Below are positions 11,001-23,345 of a DNA stretch of 64,000 nucleotides, piece by piece. A model generated the notes under the pieces. The model was given only the letters and a program-made list of their open reading frames with translations. It did no database searches and was not told the origin of the DNA. Origin of the DNA: Centropus unirufus (Eukaryota > Chordata > Aves > Cuculiformes > Centropidae); the NCBI GenBank assembly GCA_013397695.1, contig VYZI01000321.1, positions 81,715-145,714 on the forward strand, written 5' to 3'. The position numbers and the translations under genes are program-made. Every line of letters starts with the position of its first letter. The stretch's first letter is position 1.

Positions 11001-14000
11001 CTTAACAAATTGCCAATATTTTGTTTGAAATTTAATAGAGTGTAGTTGAAACATGGAAAAACCCATCTCATTCTCACTCTTTCCCATTGCTCTTCAGCTC
11101 CCTCTGACACTCAAAACACATCTAAATGAAAGAATAGGGAAAAGAAAACCCACATTCCCCTGAGACACTCAACCTGTCAGCACAAAGGTAAGTAACACAG
11201 GAAATCGTGAATGTGCCCAACTGTGAATGACAGAAGCCCTCTTATTGGAGGAAGCTTCTGACAGGTCTGAAATCCTTAATACTTAGTTTCTCAGTTCTTT
11301 GACCAAAGTCATGGAATTTTAAAACTAGCAACTAGTTGGTTTAGATGAGTTTTTTATTTGTTTTTGGTTTTTTTTGTTTTGGCTCACAAGGAAATGATAC
11401 TACTTAGGTAGAGTATGAGCATTATTGGGAAATGTAAGAGTTATTTTATCCTTCTCTGGAAAGTAGCTGTACACTAAGATCTTTATTTTGTAGATGTTTG
11501 ATGTTTGGACATCAATCCTTCACATAAATCTTCGAGAAACAACACTTGACATTTCACAGTCCTTCATGACATGCTAGCCAGCTACTAGCCACATTGGCAA
11601 GAAATATTTTCCTGTAAAAGAAATGCAGGTTCGTTAAGAAGTATAAGCTTCCCAGTGCCCTTTCTACAGAAAGGAGCCTGAAAAGAGGAGTAAATCCAAA
11701 AGAACAAGATAGGAATTAAGTAAGACAACAACAAATAGTGTGTTTTATAAAATCAAGTAGGCAAAAATAATATAGAAACCAGAATTATCTCAAGATGCAA
11801 GTTTCGTATTTTTAAAGCTACTGAGCAGAAAATGGTGCTAGAGTCTTTTGCCCAGTTTCTTCAAAATAAGGTTTAGCAATTAATGTATTTGCATCAATCT
11901 ACCTGTATTTTAGTTCATCAAAAAGCAAGCCCTACAATAAGACTTTCTCTCCACTGTTTTTCATTGAGCTGCTGCCAAATACTTGTTTTCACATAATTTA
12001 GTAACTTAGGGTGAGTTTAACTAGTTCAACCCTTTCAAATTTCCTGCTGTTATTTCAGGCTGATGACTGATGACCAATGACTGGAAGAAATCCCAGTGAA
12101 CACACCCTAAGCCTTTTCCCTTTTAGAAAAATTTTAAGACAAAAAAAGGTTTTCTTACTAAATGTACACACTGATTGCTGGCTAGTATGATGATGGCAAA
12201 CCATAGAGAATCACCTGCTGGGAATTTCCCATAGTTCCAAGAATATCTTGAATCTGGGGGGTTGATTTTTAAAAATATGATTAAATTAGTCTGGAAACTG
12301 TGCATTTTTTGTTTACAACAGAATACTTCTTTATTACTTTTTTGTCCATAAATAAGATACTGGTATGTAAAACACTGAGCAGGCTAGCTTCTGCTAGTTG
12401 GTGGCAAAGCAACAACTGAGTCTACCAGAAGCCATCCTAAAACAGATTTTTACGGGATGGTCCCAGCTTCTCCTCTTAGAGGGAGAGAGACCAAAAGAAT
12501 GAACACGGATTGGCTATAAGACATAATATGCAACATATGTTTACAATCATTCAAACAATAAGTATTATAAAGTCAGTATAATCAGAGAGTAAAGAAGCAA
12601 AGAGAAAGGTACTACAAATATCAGTTCTGAAACATTTTTTTAAATTTTTGCCTTAATAAACAGATGTTTTTTATGGACATCACATCAGTAATTGTCAGGA
12701 TAAATGATGTTATACTCTTTAAGAGGCAACTCTTTTAATCTCTTAGCAATTTGCATTGTGTAATTCTGCTGACTTCATTTAATTTTTGTTTTACAAGGAG
12801 GCAGCTGTTTGAAATTGGGTCCATAATTTCACTTATTTTTAACTTGTGAAAAGTTTGCTAGCTAATGCATGAGGTTTTCATATGGCCTAGGAATATCAGT
12901 TGCTCATGCGCTATTAGACTATTTTAGATATTCATACAAACAAATTCAGACTAGAAACTTACTAGACAGAGCAAATCTTTATCTTTGTTCATTTGGGAGC
13001 TCTACTTACTAGTCCCCAAGATTTTTCTGTTAAAGAAATCCTGTAATAGTTCCACAATATAGCATGGGCTTTGGAGCATAAAGTGTAAATAATGCCTTAG
13101 GCTATTTATATGACATATATCCATTAATATAAAGGGCCATACTCCAAACGCACTCCAGGACATAGATATTTGAATCCATTTATACCGAGATGCCTTCACT
13201 TTTCTGAGACTATACAAAGGGACCAGAAAAATGTGAACATGCCAGGTTTAAGGTCTCTTTATATTGTACTAGTAGTGAGACCAAATTCTTTGGCAAATTA
13301 GCATGAGGGTCTTATTTATTTTTACTAAAAGAATCTAACCAGGTCATAATGTATTAAACCATGTGTGAGTCCAAAGAAGTATCTTTAAAACTACTCGCTT
13401 AGCACTTTTTGTGATGAGCCATGGAAGTAGTGCATGAATTTTTTATCACTGTTCTATAAGAGCAAAAGTATAAGTCCCTCGTGTGGAATTACTGTATTGT
13501 TGCAAAGTTCATAATTTAGTCACTCGTGGATTTGCTATAAAATTCACAGACTTCTTAGCTGGATTTTATCCTGAATTATGTGTCTGGAAGTCACAACATT
13601 TCAAATTACCTCAACCAGAGGCAGTTCTTAATACTGACTTATTCATACTAGCTGTTTCAGAAGGTGGAACAATCACCTCACCTGCACTGCTGGATCTGTT
13701 TAAGGAAATAGTACCAGGTATACCATGACTCTGGAGAGCACCGCTGTGCTCCTGTGTAGCTATAGATCAGGTGTCATCTTGCAGTGGACTATTCTGCAAT
13801 ACCCACTGAAGTTACTCTAGACTTGTATTGTCAGAAATACATAATTTTCCAATCAACCACCTGTTCTCTCTATATCTTGCCCTCCTCATTAAAAAAATTC
13901 TTTTTGTCCCTACAACTGGCTCAAATGCTGTGCTATGTGTTCAGACTACAACAAATCCACACACTGATGTCTTACTTGTTTGACAATTGCAGTTGAAACA

Positions 14001-14102
14001 GTAGCAGTCTTGAAGATGTCTACCTAATTGAAAACAGAAAAGTGGCATGCCAAGCAAAATGAAGTGACTTGGACTATCTGGAGCCCTCAGAATTAAAAAA
14101 AA
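8002..14102. other. Unique AT-rich non-coding DNA
   Basis: No gene or transposon was recognised. Homopolymer A and T runs are frequent (for example 9437-9455 and 11349-11383). A short GT-rich stretch lies at 10149-10180. Open frames are short, and the longest plus-strand frame near its end (13483-13728) begins with GTG and not ATG, with no recognisable domain. Confidence 0.5.
10149..10180. repeat. Short GT-rich simple repeat
   Basis: An interrupted run of GT and GTGA/GTAT units. It is too short and too interrupted to be a strong Z-DNA or recombination candidate. Confidence 0.6.
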
Positions 14103-14118
14103 CCTCCATATATGGAGG
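14103..14118. promoter_or_regulatory. 16-bp perfect palindrome containing a CArG box
   Basis: The bases CCTCCATATATGGAGG form a perfect 16-bp palindrome. The central ten, CCATATATGG (14106-14115), match CC(A/T)6GG exactly, the consensus of the CArG box bound by SRF and related MADS-domain factors. The sequence match is seen directly. Binding, and any gene it would control, are inference, as no gene is visible nearby. A single perfect CArG in 64 kb can also arise by chance. Confidence 0.35.
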
Positions 14119-16169
14119 CTCAGACTTGAAGTTCTGCTCCTAGTTTTAAGTGTTATCCATTCTCTATGCCTCGAGCTGCCTCCAGAGCTGTTTCTTCACC
14201 CTCAATTAGAGATTGTCCCGAACCACACTATATTTGGGATAACAAAAGGGACTTATGAAAATAGGGGTGTAGACGTCTCTGTAAGACTGAATGCATAGAG
14301 CACTGCTGTCAGCAGAAAAAAAATAAATTACCAAATTCTCCTGTAGTGAAGTACAATCATAACAGGAACTTAATTAATGGCAACAGTGTCTCTCCCACTT
14401 CAGTGTCTTTTCTCTTGAAAGCTGTCATATCCAATATATAAGTTAGTCTTCTCTCCATCACAAGGAGGACAATTGAACATCTCGTCTAATATTACCATTC
14501 CCACACACTTTTCCAGAAAGTTTAGCAGGAGTTCTCAGTCAGGACTTCAATACATGGGATATATGCAGAAAATACAAAAGAACTTGACTGAAGAAGAATT
14601 CAGTAAAACTTCAGGCCAAAAGATCAGAAGAAGCTCAAAGAACCTACAGACTTTCAAAATTAATTAATTATGTAAGGCAACAGAAAAGTAAACCCTGATA
14701 TGGTTCAGTGGAGGAGGGGAAGAACCAGGCAGTCAGAGCAACTGATAGAATGGTTAGCCACCATGAACAAGAAGTGGAACAAAAGTGGACAGATTTCTTT
14801 AGTTTTTGTAATGTTTACCACATGTTTCCAGAAGTTTGGGAATTAATGAGAGTCATGGAAAAACACATTCACACAAATGATTCTCCTGTACTGCAAAAGC
14901 TGTTTTAGGTATTCATTCAAAGTGCTGTTGAATCACACGTACAAAAATTACTGCTTAATTGTTTTATTGAACACACTGATCCCTCTACTTATGCAAAAGA
15001 AAGCAGGAGGCATATGGTTTTTAAGTAGAATGAATTGATTTTTCTTCTATAGATTTAGCTAGTGTTCAGCTAGTTATGAGTGACTTGACCTCACTGGGAA
15101 GCTTTTTTGCCCTTGAAGGACTTCTTCACTATCTACTTGGATATGGTTGTCAGCAATTTTTCTTGAAATTGTGATAGGTATGTTGCAGAAATTTAAAGCC
15201 ATGTAAAGTCCAATAAATTAGAAGGTTTATTTAGAGGTAGTAGTCTACCGCAGCACTTCATAATTTTATGGTTTCCTCTGGAGTAAATCTGTCCAAGAAA
15301 AGCAGCCACAAAACAAAACAAAAAAAAACAAAACGAAAACCAACAAGACTTCTTTCACAAAGCTTTATGCTTTTGGACACCATTAATTTCTTGAAGCATG
15401 TTTATACCAGAATCTCACAACAAACTTCTGCCTAGAGTTTAACACAATCAGATCCTTGGTGTGGTGGAACATTTTAGTCACATATACTGCTGCAGATATG
15501 CTATTACATTGATTGGTCATTATAGTAAATGATCCAAAATAACCTTCATGTTACATGTTGCCATGTAACAACAGTGCTGCCTATTTAGTGTTCAGCCACT
15601 AATCAAACCTCTTCTAAATCATGTATAATCATGGCTATTGGCTTACCCCTGCTGACTTTGTGTTTTTCCTCCAAGGTGCCCATAGGTCTTTAGCATGTTA
15701 TCCCAAAGCAGATGAGGAATTTGAAAAACTTGTCATGTCCTGCACAATTAAGAACAAAAACAAACCAAGGTGGATGGGTGAAACTTACTATCTTCATCCT
15801 TCTCTGGCCACACTAGATGTTCATTAATGTATCATTAAGCAAGACTTTTTCAGAAAACAAAAAAAAGTTTGTAGTGACCTCTTGTAGAAGACTTTGTCTT
15901 CTTTTTGTCTATGAGCAATCAAGCAACTGTAGCAATAAAGTCATTTACCGAGTAGTTAGAAGCTGAACAAAATGCACTGTGTAAGGGAGAGAGAAGACCA
16001 AACAGTAACAACAATCAATTCACAACCCTGGCATTTTTTGCATTTGTTCCATTTCAACATTTTCCAGCAGGAAAGACATCATTGAGGGAGCCCATGTACA
16101 AGCTACTCTTTCTTTAACTCACAGACTTTTCACAATTTTTTACACCTCAGGGGATGAAAACATAATCGT
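14119..16169. other. Unique AT-rich non-coding DNA
   Basis: No gene was recognised. Short plus-strand open frames (14473-14667, 14708-14908 and 15621-15827) have no known motif. An A-rich C-interrupted simple repeat lies at 15307-15345. Confidence 0.45.
15307..15345. repeat. A-rich (AAAAC)-like simple repeat
   Basis: Runs of A with C at irregular spacing. It may be a decayed microsatellite or poly(A) tail, but no retrotransposed sequence is recognisable beside it. Confidence 0.6.
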
Positions 16170-16289
16170 GGAAAAAGGGGAAGGGCGAGAAGAACTGGAA
16201 GGGTGAGGAGAAGGGGAGGAGGAGGAGAAGGGGAATAAGAAACGGAGAAGGAGAATAAGAAAGGGAGAAGGAGGTGGAGAGAGAGTGGG
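16170..16289. repeat. 120-bp polypurine (GA-rich) tract
   Basis: Of about 120 bases only nine are pyrimidines on the plus strand. GGAGAAGG-like units recur, including a near-duplicate pair 'gggaataagaaacggagaag' and 'gagaataagaaagggagaag' at 16231-16270. Long purine runs of this kind can adopt triplex (H-DNA) structures and slip during replication. That structural point is established for such tracts in general and is not shown here. Confidence 0.8.
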
Positions 16290-16291
16290 CT

Positions 16292-16313
16292 ATATGAGGG
16301 CCTCCCCTCATAT
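16292..16313. other. Perfect 9-bp inverted repeat (hairpin)
   Basis: ATATGAGGG (16292-16300), a four-base spacer CCTC, then CCCTCATAT (16305-16313) form a perfect stem. It abuts the end of the polypurine tract. No transposon terminus or terminator context is visible, so its role is unknown. Confidence 0.6.
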
Positions 16314-19300
16314 GGAGACAGATAAAAATAAATTTAAAAAAATGTGAATAATTTTTTATTGTCTTGAAGGGACACAGGGAAAATGAAGTGAAGTAAGTGG
16401 GGCAGAGGGATATTGCTGACAGTTGCTCAGTTCACTGACATGTAGAATTGCATTATTAAAACTCTGGAAGGGTGGGAACAAAAGCCGAGAGAATGGTAGA
16501 GAGATCATATGGCTTAAGAGATCATTGCCGCCTTTTCAAAACTTTGTCAGAGTTCTAACATGAATATCAATACTTTGTGCAACACTGGACAGAAATGGAG
16601 GCTACAACTCACCCTGATGGTGAGGCGTACATTACGTCTAAAATCATTGCGTCTTTCAAATTCTCTTGGCGTGCAAGTGCTAGCATCTCTGTCACAGCTT
16701 GCTGACAATGTGTAGCTTCTCTATAATTATTCCTAAAACCTGGTACATTTATTTGAAGCTTTGTAGTTCTCCACCAGGAAGCAGCTGCTCAGTAAGACAG
16801 AAATGTTTCAAAATGTGCCTACAAGAAGGTACGTCTCCAACAGTTTCAAAATAACAGCTGCATGAGATAACTCATACAATCTGCAGTTGGTTACATGTAG
16901 TTTGCTATCAGACTGTTCATACCAATAGTACTGCCGTGTCTTCTGTGACTTCTGAGAAAAATGTGCCAGTCACATACCATTCACTTCATAATGCAGATGA
17001 TGGAAGAACACATATCACAAGCTTCACCACAGCATTGATGTCCAGTCTGCAATCTCTCTTGCTGGACTATTTCTCCCTCCATTATCCTCATCACTGCCTG
17101 AAGCAGCAAAAGACTTAAGTGCCCCAGAGTAGTGCCATCAGTCTTCCTGGAGAGTCAAATGCCTGCTTTCAGCTTGCAGAGCAGAAGGAACAGAGCAATT
17201 CCCTTCAGGCAATCTATACGGTCTAGCAGTTCCCTGTCTAAGTGACGCCTTATTGATTTCTGCCACAGCTTCTATAGCTGACCCAAAAATCAGAGGCTCT
17301 GACAATGGCTAACAAGTTTAAACCATTAGTCCGATTTGTAACTACTTGGTGAAAAGCTTGTCAGTCTCAACATAGCTTATACTGCAGCTTTTAGTGGATT
17401 TCTAATCCCATTCATTTTGCCACAATGACCTCCGTACTTAATGGGGGTTATTGGAAAATTATTTTTTTCTTCAAAAGCTTTTCCTTTCCCCTCCCTGCTT
17501 TTCCTTTTCAGAATATAAAAGCCACTTAGGTTGTGATGTTACAAAACAGCAATGCAGGCAATAATCTGCTGCCCTTCCATGAGACAATGTGTCCTTGTGT
17601 ACAGTATGTTGTGTCTGATACTAAAAAGATAACTTTGTCAGTCAGGTGCCAGCAAAGTAATTCATTGTGAATAGAAAGATTTTCTGAGAGCAGTATTATT
17701 CTCTTAAATGGTCATATTAAAAATTCTGACCCACTTCAAGGCTGAGAATCTGCCATTAGTATAATTTCATCATATAAAATCTTTATTTTTCCTTATCTAA
17801 CCTTCTCAGCGCAGGATTTTGCAATTCCGTCATGCACACAGTAAAACACCTTCCGTTACATCAAACTGTGTGAGATTCCTCTTGGAATGTTTTTTTTAAA
17901 TGGATCCCATTCATACAACATTTAATAATAATTAACATTATATGCTTGAAGCAAGTCCTATTACTTTTGGCTTGCTGTTCCCTTAGGTTGCTCTCAACGG
18001 TGCTTCAAAATGGTCTGGGCTTCACCATCTTTGTCCTTATTACAGGCCTAGCAGCCCTTGGATTCCCCCACTGTTTATTTTCTGTAGCAACGTTAGGCCA
18101 GAAATATATCTGGCCTATTGAAGGGGCTGTGATTGCCATCATCTTTTGCTCTCTGTGCTAGGCTGTGAAGAGAAATGGTGTCTTGCAAGGTTTAGGGGAA
18201 GAACCAGGATGCACCAGAGCAAACCTACTGGGCTAAAGACACATCAGTATCCCAATGCTGTCTAAGAGCTAGCCAGCTCATGTCAGGCATCACAGCTTAC
18301 ATCCCCTAAAAATAAATACCTCAACCACTCTCAGATTTGCTAATACACATTGCTCCAGTCCTCAGGCTGCCACAGCTGAGGTTCAACCACTGCAATTGTA
18401 AATATGGACATGCATTGCAATCACTTACCAGTGGACCATGCCACTTCCCAGACAAAGAATCAAACACTTATAGCTACCTAACTTCTAGATGCAAAGTAAC
18501 CAGCTCTGAAGTGGAAGTATACCAGCATATAAACTCCCATTTTATTGTCTGTTCATTTTTATCTGTTTTCCTTCTGGGACCATTGGTACCATATCTCTTT
18601 TGTGTCCATTGGTCCAATTTAGTTTCCTGTACCTGTCCCTATCACAGGGATCTTTGATGCTGCATGTTCTCCACTTTATTACATCCTAAGGCAAACTTCT
18701 GTCGCAAAAAGCAGCAAGACAAGATGCATTCAAATGACTGCTGGAGAGGGCCCACACTTGCTGTGACCATGTGTTGACACAACAGTCTTTCCTGCTCCAG
18801 GATCCCAGAGGCGACCGTAGGCAAGCAACAGTGTCTTTGTTTGCTGTATACATTAAGCCTTTTTAGTATTGTACTGTGATGACACACCCTGGAGTCATGA
18901 ATCGGTGAACCTAGGTAATGGGCAAGCCATTTATATATCAACTGGCATATAAATTCAACTGCACCTTCTCATCCTGCCAAATATTCAAGTGCAATTTTCA
19001 GCTGCTCAGAACTGGTGGAATTGTTTGTCCTCGGCACTAGCATGAATAGTAGCAACAGAAAATCATCAGGTCCTTCTCACCAGCTGGGTATTACACAGAG
19101 ATTCTCCATTGCTGATGGGTGCAAGAAGGCTTCAAATAGGGGTGCTTGACAACTACACATGAACTACAAGCAGACTCTCAAATTCTCTCATCTGAGTGAA
19201 AATGTATGTCCTAAATGTCCTAACTAAAATACACAAGAGGAAGACTTACAGAAGGAGGGGACAGTGTCTACCTGCCATCTCACAAGGAAAACATCATCCC

Positions 19301-21226
19301 CACCACACTGTTCTGGAATTCTAAAAAAGACCTACTCATTCTGCAGGTGGGGCTGTAGCACCCATCTGTGCCCTTACCATATTCAGGCACTGCTATAAAT
19401 ATCTACTGATCTCTGTTCCTTCCTCTAATATCTATACTGCAGGTACAAGCCCAACAGTGAAGTTGTTGCACTGGCCAGTTCCCATCTCCATCCTTGGGGG
19501 CCTTCAGTCCTGGATCGCTTCCTTGCATCTCATTGCAGGAAATTTCCATGAGCCTTTCAATGTCACCTCCTCTAAGGAGAAGATATGCAATGCTGTTGCC
19601 TGGGCACTACAAGGGGTGGGGGAAGTAGATTGGGCACTGGCTTTTAAAAAGGCATAAATAGCATTTATAGCACCACTGTTATCACCTGCTGTGGTCATTA
19701 TTATGGCTGTGAGTTACATGGAGAGATGTAATGTTTCAATACCATCCTTTCCAGATAAAATCAGAGGGTCAATAGAGACAGATTTCTGATGTCTCCTTTG
19801 CTGTAGATGTCTACAGCCTTCCTCCTGGTGACAAATATCCCACCTGTTCAAAATGTGGCTGTACATACAATCTGCATGGTACAAAGTGGTCCTTTACTCA
19901 AGGACATCAGGAACACCTCAGACCCTGGATGAAAACACTTCACATCTGTTCTCTCCATCTAACACAGCAGGAGTCACTGTTCTCCTGCTTCCTTCATTTC
20001 CTCTGTCCTGGCACAGCACTGCCCTGCTGGAGGCTGTTTGCAACCACAGTCATGCTACTCAGCCAGCAGATCAGCTCCATATGGCCGTGGACTGTCCAGA
20101 ACAAACTTCCTCTGTACACACCCCTGCTCAGCAAGAGACCTGGGGAGGTGGATGTCACTGAATGGAAGTTAGGAAAAAGCACTCTGGCCTGCTTGCGCCA
20201 CAGAGCTATTCTAGCAAAACGTGGCATTTAGGAATTCTGGTCAGTGAAACATGGATGTGGTGGGACACATACATATCATACAGCTGTGATAGTAACATGC
20301 ATTCAGGTCTGGAGCAAGGATGGGTCAAGGTAAACAAAGGAGAGGTCCTCCCTATAGCTGCTCAGAAGCACTGTGGTTATGATCAGAGAGGACACTTTCG
20401 AAAATATTTCAGAGGCTCCTTGGACAAAAGTTTACCTCAAGCGAGTGAAAAGACTATGATATAGAAGTAGTAAAAGAGTTCAAGATGAAAGAGTGAGAAA
20501 GACTATGGTCTTAACAAAACACTTAATGTCAAGGAACTAAAGGAAGCAAGGAATTAAAAGAACTTTATCTCTTCCCTGACCTTATCAGCAGGACCTGAGC
20601 ATCAGGCTCTGTGCTTCTTTTGCTGTAAAGGTATTTTTGACACATAGCATCAGAGAAAGGGTTTATAACATCTTTTTTCCAATAGCCATTTGAATTGAGT
20701 AACAGACATACATAGCAGAATACAGAGAGCCTTACTTTGTTACCTAACCTATTTTTTGCTTGTAAATAAGTATTTTTTCTTGGCTTAAATGTCCATGCAG
20801 CATCCCTCAGCCAGCCTCAGGTCAGAAAATACAATGTTTTGACAACAGAGTCACTTAAAACATATCAGGGTATGGCTTTCTCATTCCACTTCAGAGCTAA
20901 AGTAAAAAAAAAACAAAGTGATCATTTGCACAAAATATCCAAGACAACATTTTTCTAAATATGGCATTGGCTTTATCTTGAAGTTAGAGTCAGCAGCCAT
21001 AAAGACGCATATGGGTAAACAGTATGCCCTTATCTAGTCTTGAGCAAAAACACCCAGGTAATAAATCCAGGCAAATATGACAGAAGTGTGAAAAATCACA
21101 CCCTCCCAATAATTAAATCAAGGTAAAAAAGAATTAAACACATATTTTTTGACTAAAACAGGAATTCAGAAATGGAGATCTCCTCTGTCAGTGATTATCT
21201 TTCCAACCAACTGTTTCTGGGGGTGG
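16314..21226. other. Apparently unique DNA with several unrecognised plus-strand open frames
   Basis: This stretch is somewhat less AT-rich than its neighbours and holds a run of plus-strand open frames: 16936-17118, 17946-18161, 18337-18657, 19457-19657, 19853-20161, 19929-20231 and 20162-20464. The frame at 17946 opens with TTG, that at 18337 with TTG and that at 19457 with GTG, so these are stop-to-stop windows, not ATG genes. The 17946 frame is strongly hydrophobic (two or three possible membrane spans) but has no family motif I recognise. They occupy different frames and are separated by stops. They could be debris of an old element or pseudogene, or chance. Confidence 0.4.
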
Positions 21227-21462
21227 CATAGAATCATAGAATCAATAGGTTGGAAGAGATCTCCAAGATCTTCAGTCTAACTGTTCCCATCTACCACTTA
21301 ACCATATCCCTAAGCACCTCATCAACCCATCGTGTAAATACATCCAGAGATAGTGAATCCACCACCTCCCTGGCCAGCCTGTTCCAGCATCTGATGACCC
21401 TCCCAATAGAATTTTTTTCCTAACATCCAAACTGAACCTCCCCCTGCTCAGTTTGAGGCATG
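21227..21462 (-). mobile_element. CR1 LINE 3' UTR fragment
   Basis: Plus-strand text 'catagaatcatagaatcaataggttgg' marks the reverse complement of a CR1 3' tail. It is followed by 'ccatatccctaagcacctc', 'gtgaatccaccacctccctgg', 'cagcctgttccagcatctgatgaccct' and 'ctgaacctccccctg', the usual antisense CR1 3' UTR and ORF2-end text. About 235 bp remain. The 3' end is at the low-coordinate side, so the element reads on the minus strand. The antisense open frame covering this segment (21272-21580) is CR1 sequence and not a gene. Confidence 0.9.
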
Positions 21463-22756
21463 TATAGGCTGCCATATTATGACTGCTTAATTGCAGTGTG
21501 GAGTACAGGAAATGGCTGTTATTTATTAGAATTGGTGCAATTCCTTGACAACTTAATACTCTTGCACACTTTACTGCCACCTAGTTGAATGAGTCTTTGT
21601 GACAGCAGAAAACAAGGCCTGTCCCCTACCAAGGCCTGCTGCATAGATGAGCAAAAGAGTGAACAGTGTGAAACCCCTTTAAAAAAATGAAACTTCGGAA
21701 CGAGTACCATAAACGTGCTTGTGGATTTCTTATGGGTCATCTGCAGTTTCACAAGAGCTACTGGCAGTATTTATACCGTACTGTTCAAAAGAAATAGAAC
21801 TGGAGGTTTATCCCAAGCTTCTGGAAGGTCTGTACACATTACTTTATTTAAAAGTTTTAATGAGTGTTCACTGCATGTCGTCCTATGAGCTTTATTTTCT
21901 TCTTCCTAGTCCACAAAAAGAAATAAATATGTTTCTCCATTTAGCTTTAAAATCTTTTAAAAAAATAAATATATATATGCATACATAACTAAAAATCATC
22001 CTGGATTGCGTAGTGACATCTTGTGGTGCAAGGAGAGCACAGCTGAGTGGGAGTTCAGAATAGTGATTGTTATCAGAATTCCAAAATACATAGTAGCTCC
22101 TTGTGTCTGGCTTTTGGTTGTCTCAGCAGAGAACTATTGTGGGATAATCACAGCACGTTGTTAAATATGCCACCTAAACTGCTTTTTTCTGAATGGGGTA
22201 TTAATTTATAATTAGTCATCTCACATTAACATATATTTACTTATACAGTCTTATTTTATCAGAGCTCTTTCATTTTTCTTAATATTTTCACAACAGAGTA
22301 CTAAGGAAGATTTGAATGATATAAAGGTACATGAATACTGTTTATAATCTGAGTCTATTCAAGCAGTTTGAGCTCTTGACTTTCAAGGAAGCTGGAAAAT
22401 AACATTATTTGGACCTATGCACTATCATTATGATTAACGCGCAAAATACGTATATGTATGGAACAGCACACGTTGCTCTATCTTAATGAGACCTTCCATA
22501 GAGGTTGTACATAACAATGACGTGTTTTCATATAAAAGCCATTGTAAGGTAATAGGACTTTATTTATTTTAGGAGCCCTAGTTCAGCCTTTCACTGAACA
22601 CAATGGGGGTTCATGTAAGTGAATGTATTTAAATGTGTGGCAGGCTTTAGGATTATCATCTCATTGAATTTTTTAAATTCTTGCTCTATAAACAGCATAA
22701 GGGTCTAATAATTCTACTGAGCATTGGTGGCAGCTGTCACTAAAAGGATTTCATCA
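21463..22756. other. Unique AT-rich non-coding DNA
   Basis: This lies between a minus-strand and a plus-strand CR1. A short TATATATA run is present near 21969. No gene, RNA or transposon was recognised. Confidence 0.45.
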
Positions 22757-23345
22757 AAAGAATTGTGACCAGCAGGGCAAGGGAAGTGATTCTGCCCCTC
22801 TACTTTTCTCTTGTGAGACCTTACCTGCAGTACTGCATTTAGTTCTGAACTCCTTGGCACAGAAAGGACATGGATATTAGAGTGAGTCCAGGGAAAGGCC
22901 ACAAAGATTATCAGAGGGGTGGAGCACCTCCCAAATAAGGACAGGCTGAGAGACATGGGGTTGTTCAACCTTGAGTAAAGAAGTCTCAGGGGAGACCTTA
23001 TAGCAGCCTTCTGGTACTTACCGAGCACTTACAGGAAAACTAGGGAGAGATTCTTGATCAGGGAGTGTAGTTATAGGACAAGGAGTAACTGTTTTAAGCT
23101 GAAAGTGGGTAGATTAAGATTAAATATTACAAAATATTTTTTTTTAATGTGGGGGTTGTGATGCACTGGAACAGGTTGCCCAGGGAAGTCATGAACACTC
23201 AATTCCTGGAGGTGTTCTAGAGCAGGCTGAATGAGGTTTTGAGCAATCTGATCTAGTGGAAGGTGTCCCTACCTACGCTAGGGTGTTTGGAACTAGGAGA
23301 TCTTTAAGGCCTCTTCCAACTCCAACCATTCTGTGATTCCATGAT
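22757..23345 (+). mobile_element. CR1 LINE 3' fragment (ORF2 C-terminus plus 3' UTR)
   Basis: Plus-strand CR1 starting at the ORF2 block that reads VILPLYFSLVRPYLQY (about 22780-22830), then a decayed HRKDMDI block. It continues into 'agaggggtggagcacctcc', 'ctgagagacatggggttgttcaacc' and 'gatgcactggaacaggttgcccagggaag', and ends in 'ttccaactccaaccattctgtgattcc'. Frameshifts separate the blocks. The 5' end is abrupt, consistent with the usual 5' truncation at insertion. Confidence 0.92.

Noticed and set aside
17946..18161. 71-codon hydrophobic frame as a small membrane protein
   Set aside because: The frame opens with TTG, lacks an ATG and has no recognisable family. Hydrophobic readings are common in T-rich DNA.
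21272..21752. Minus-strand ORFs of 102 and 77 codons
   Set aside because: The first overlaps the minus-strand CR1 fragment. The second is outside it but has no motif and is of chance length.
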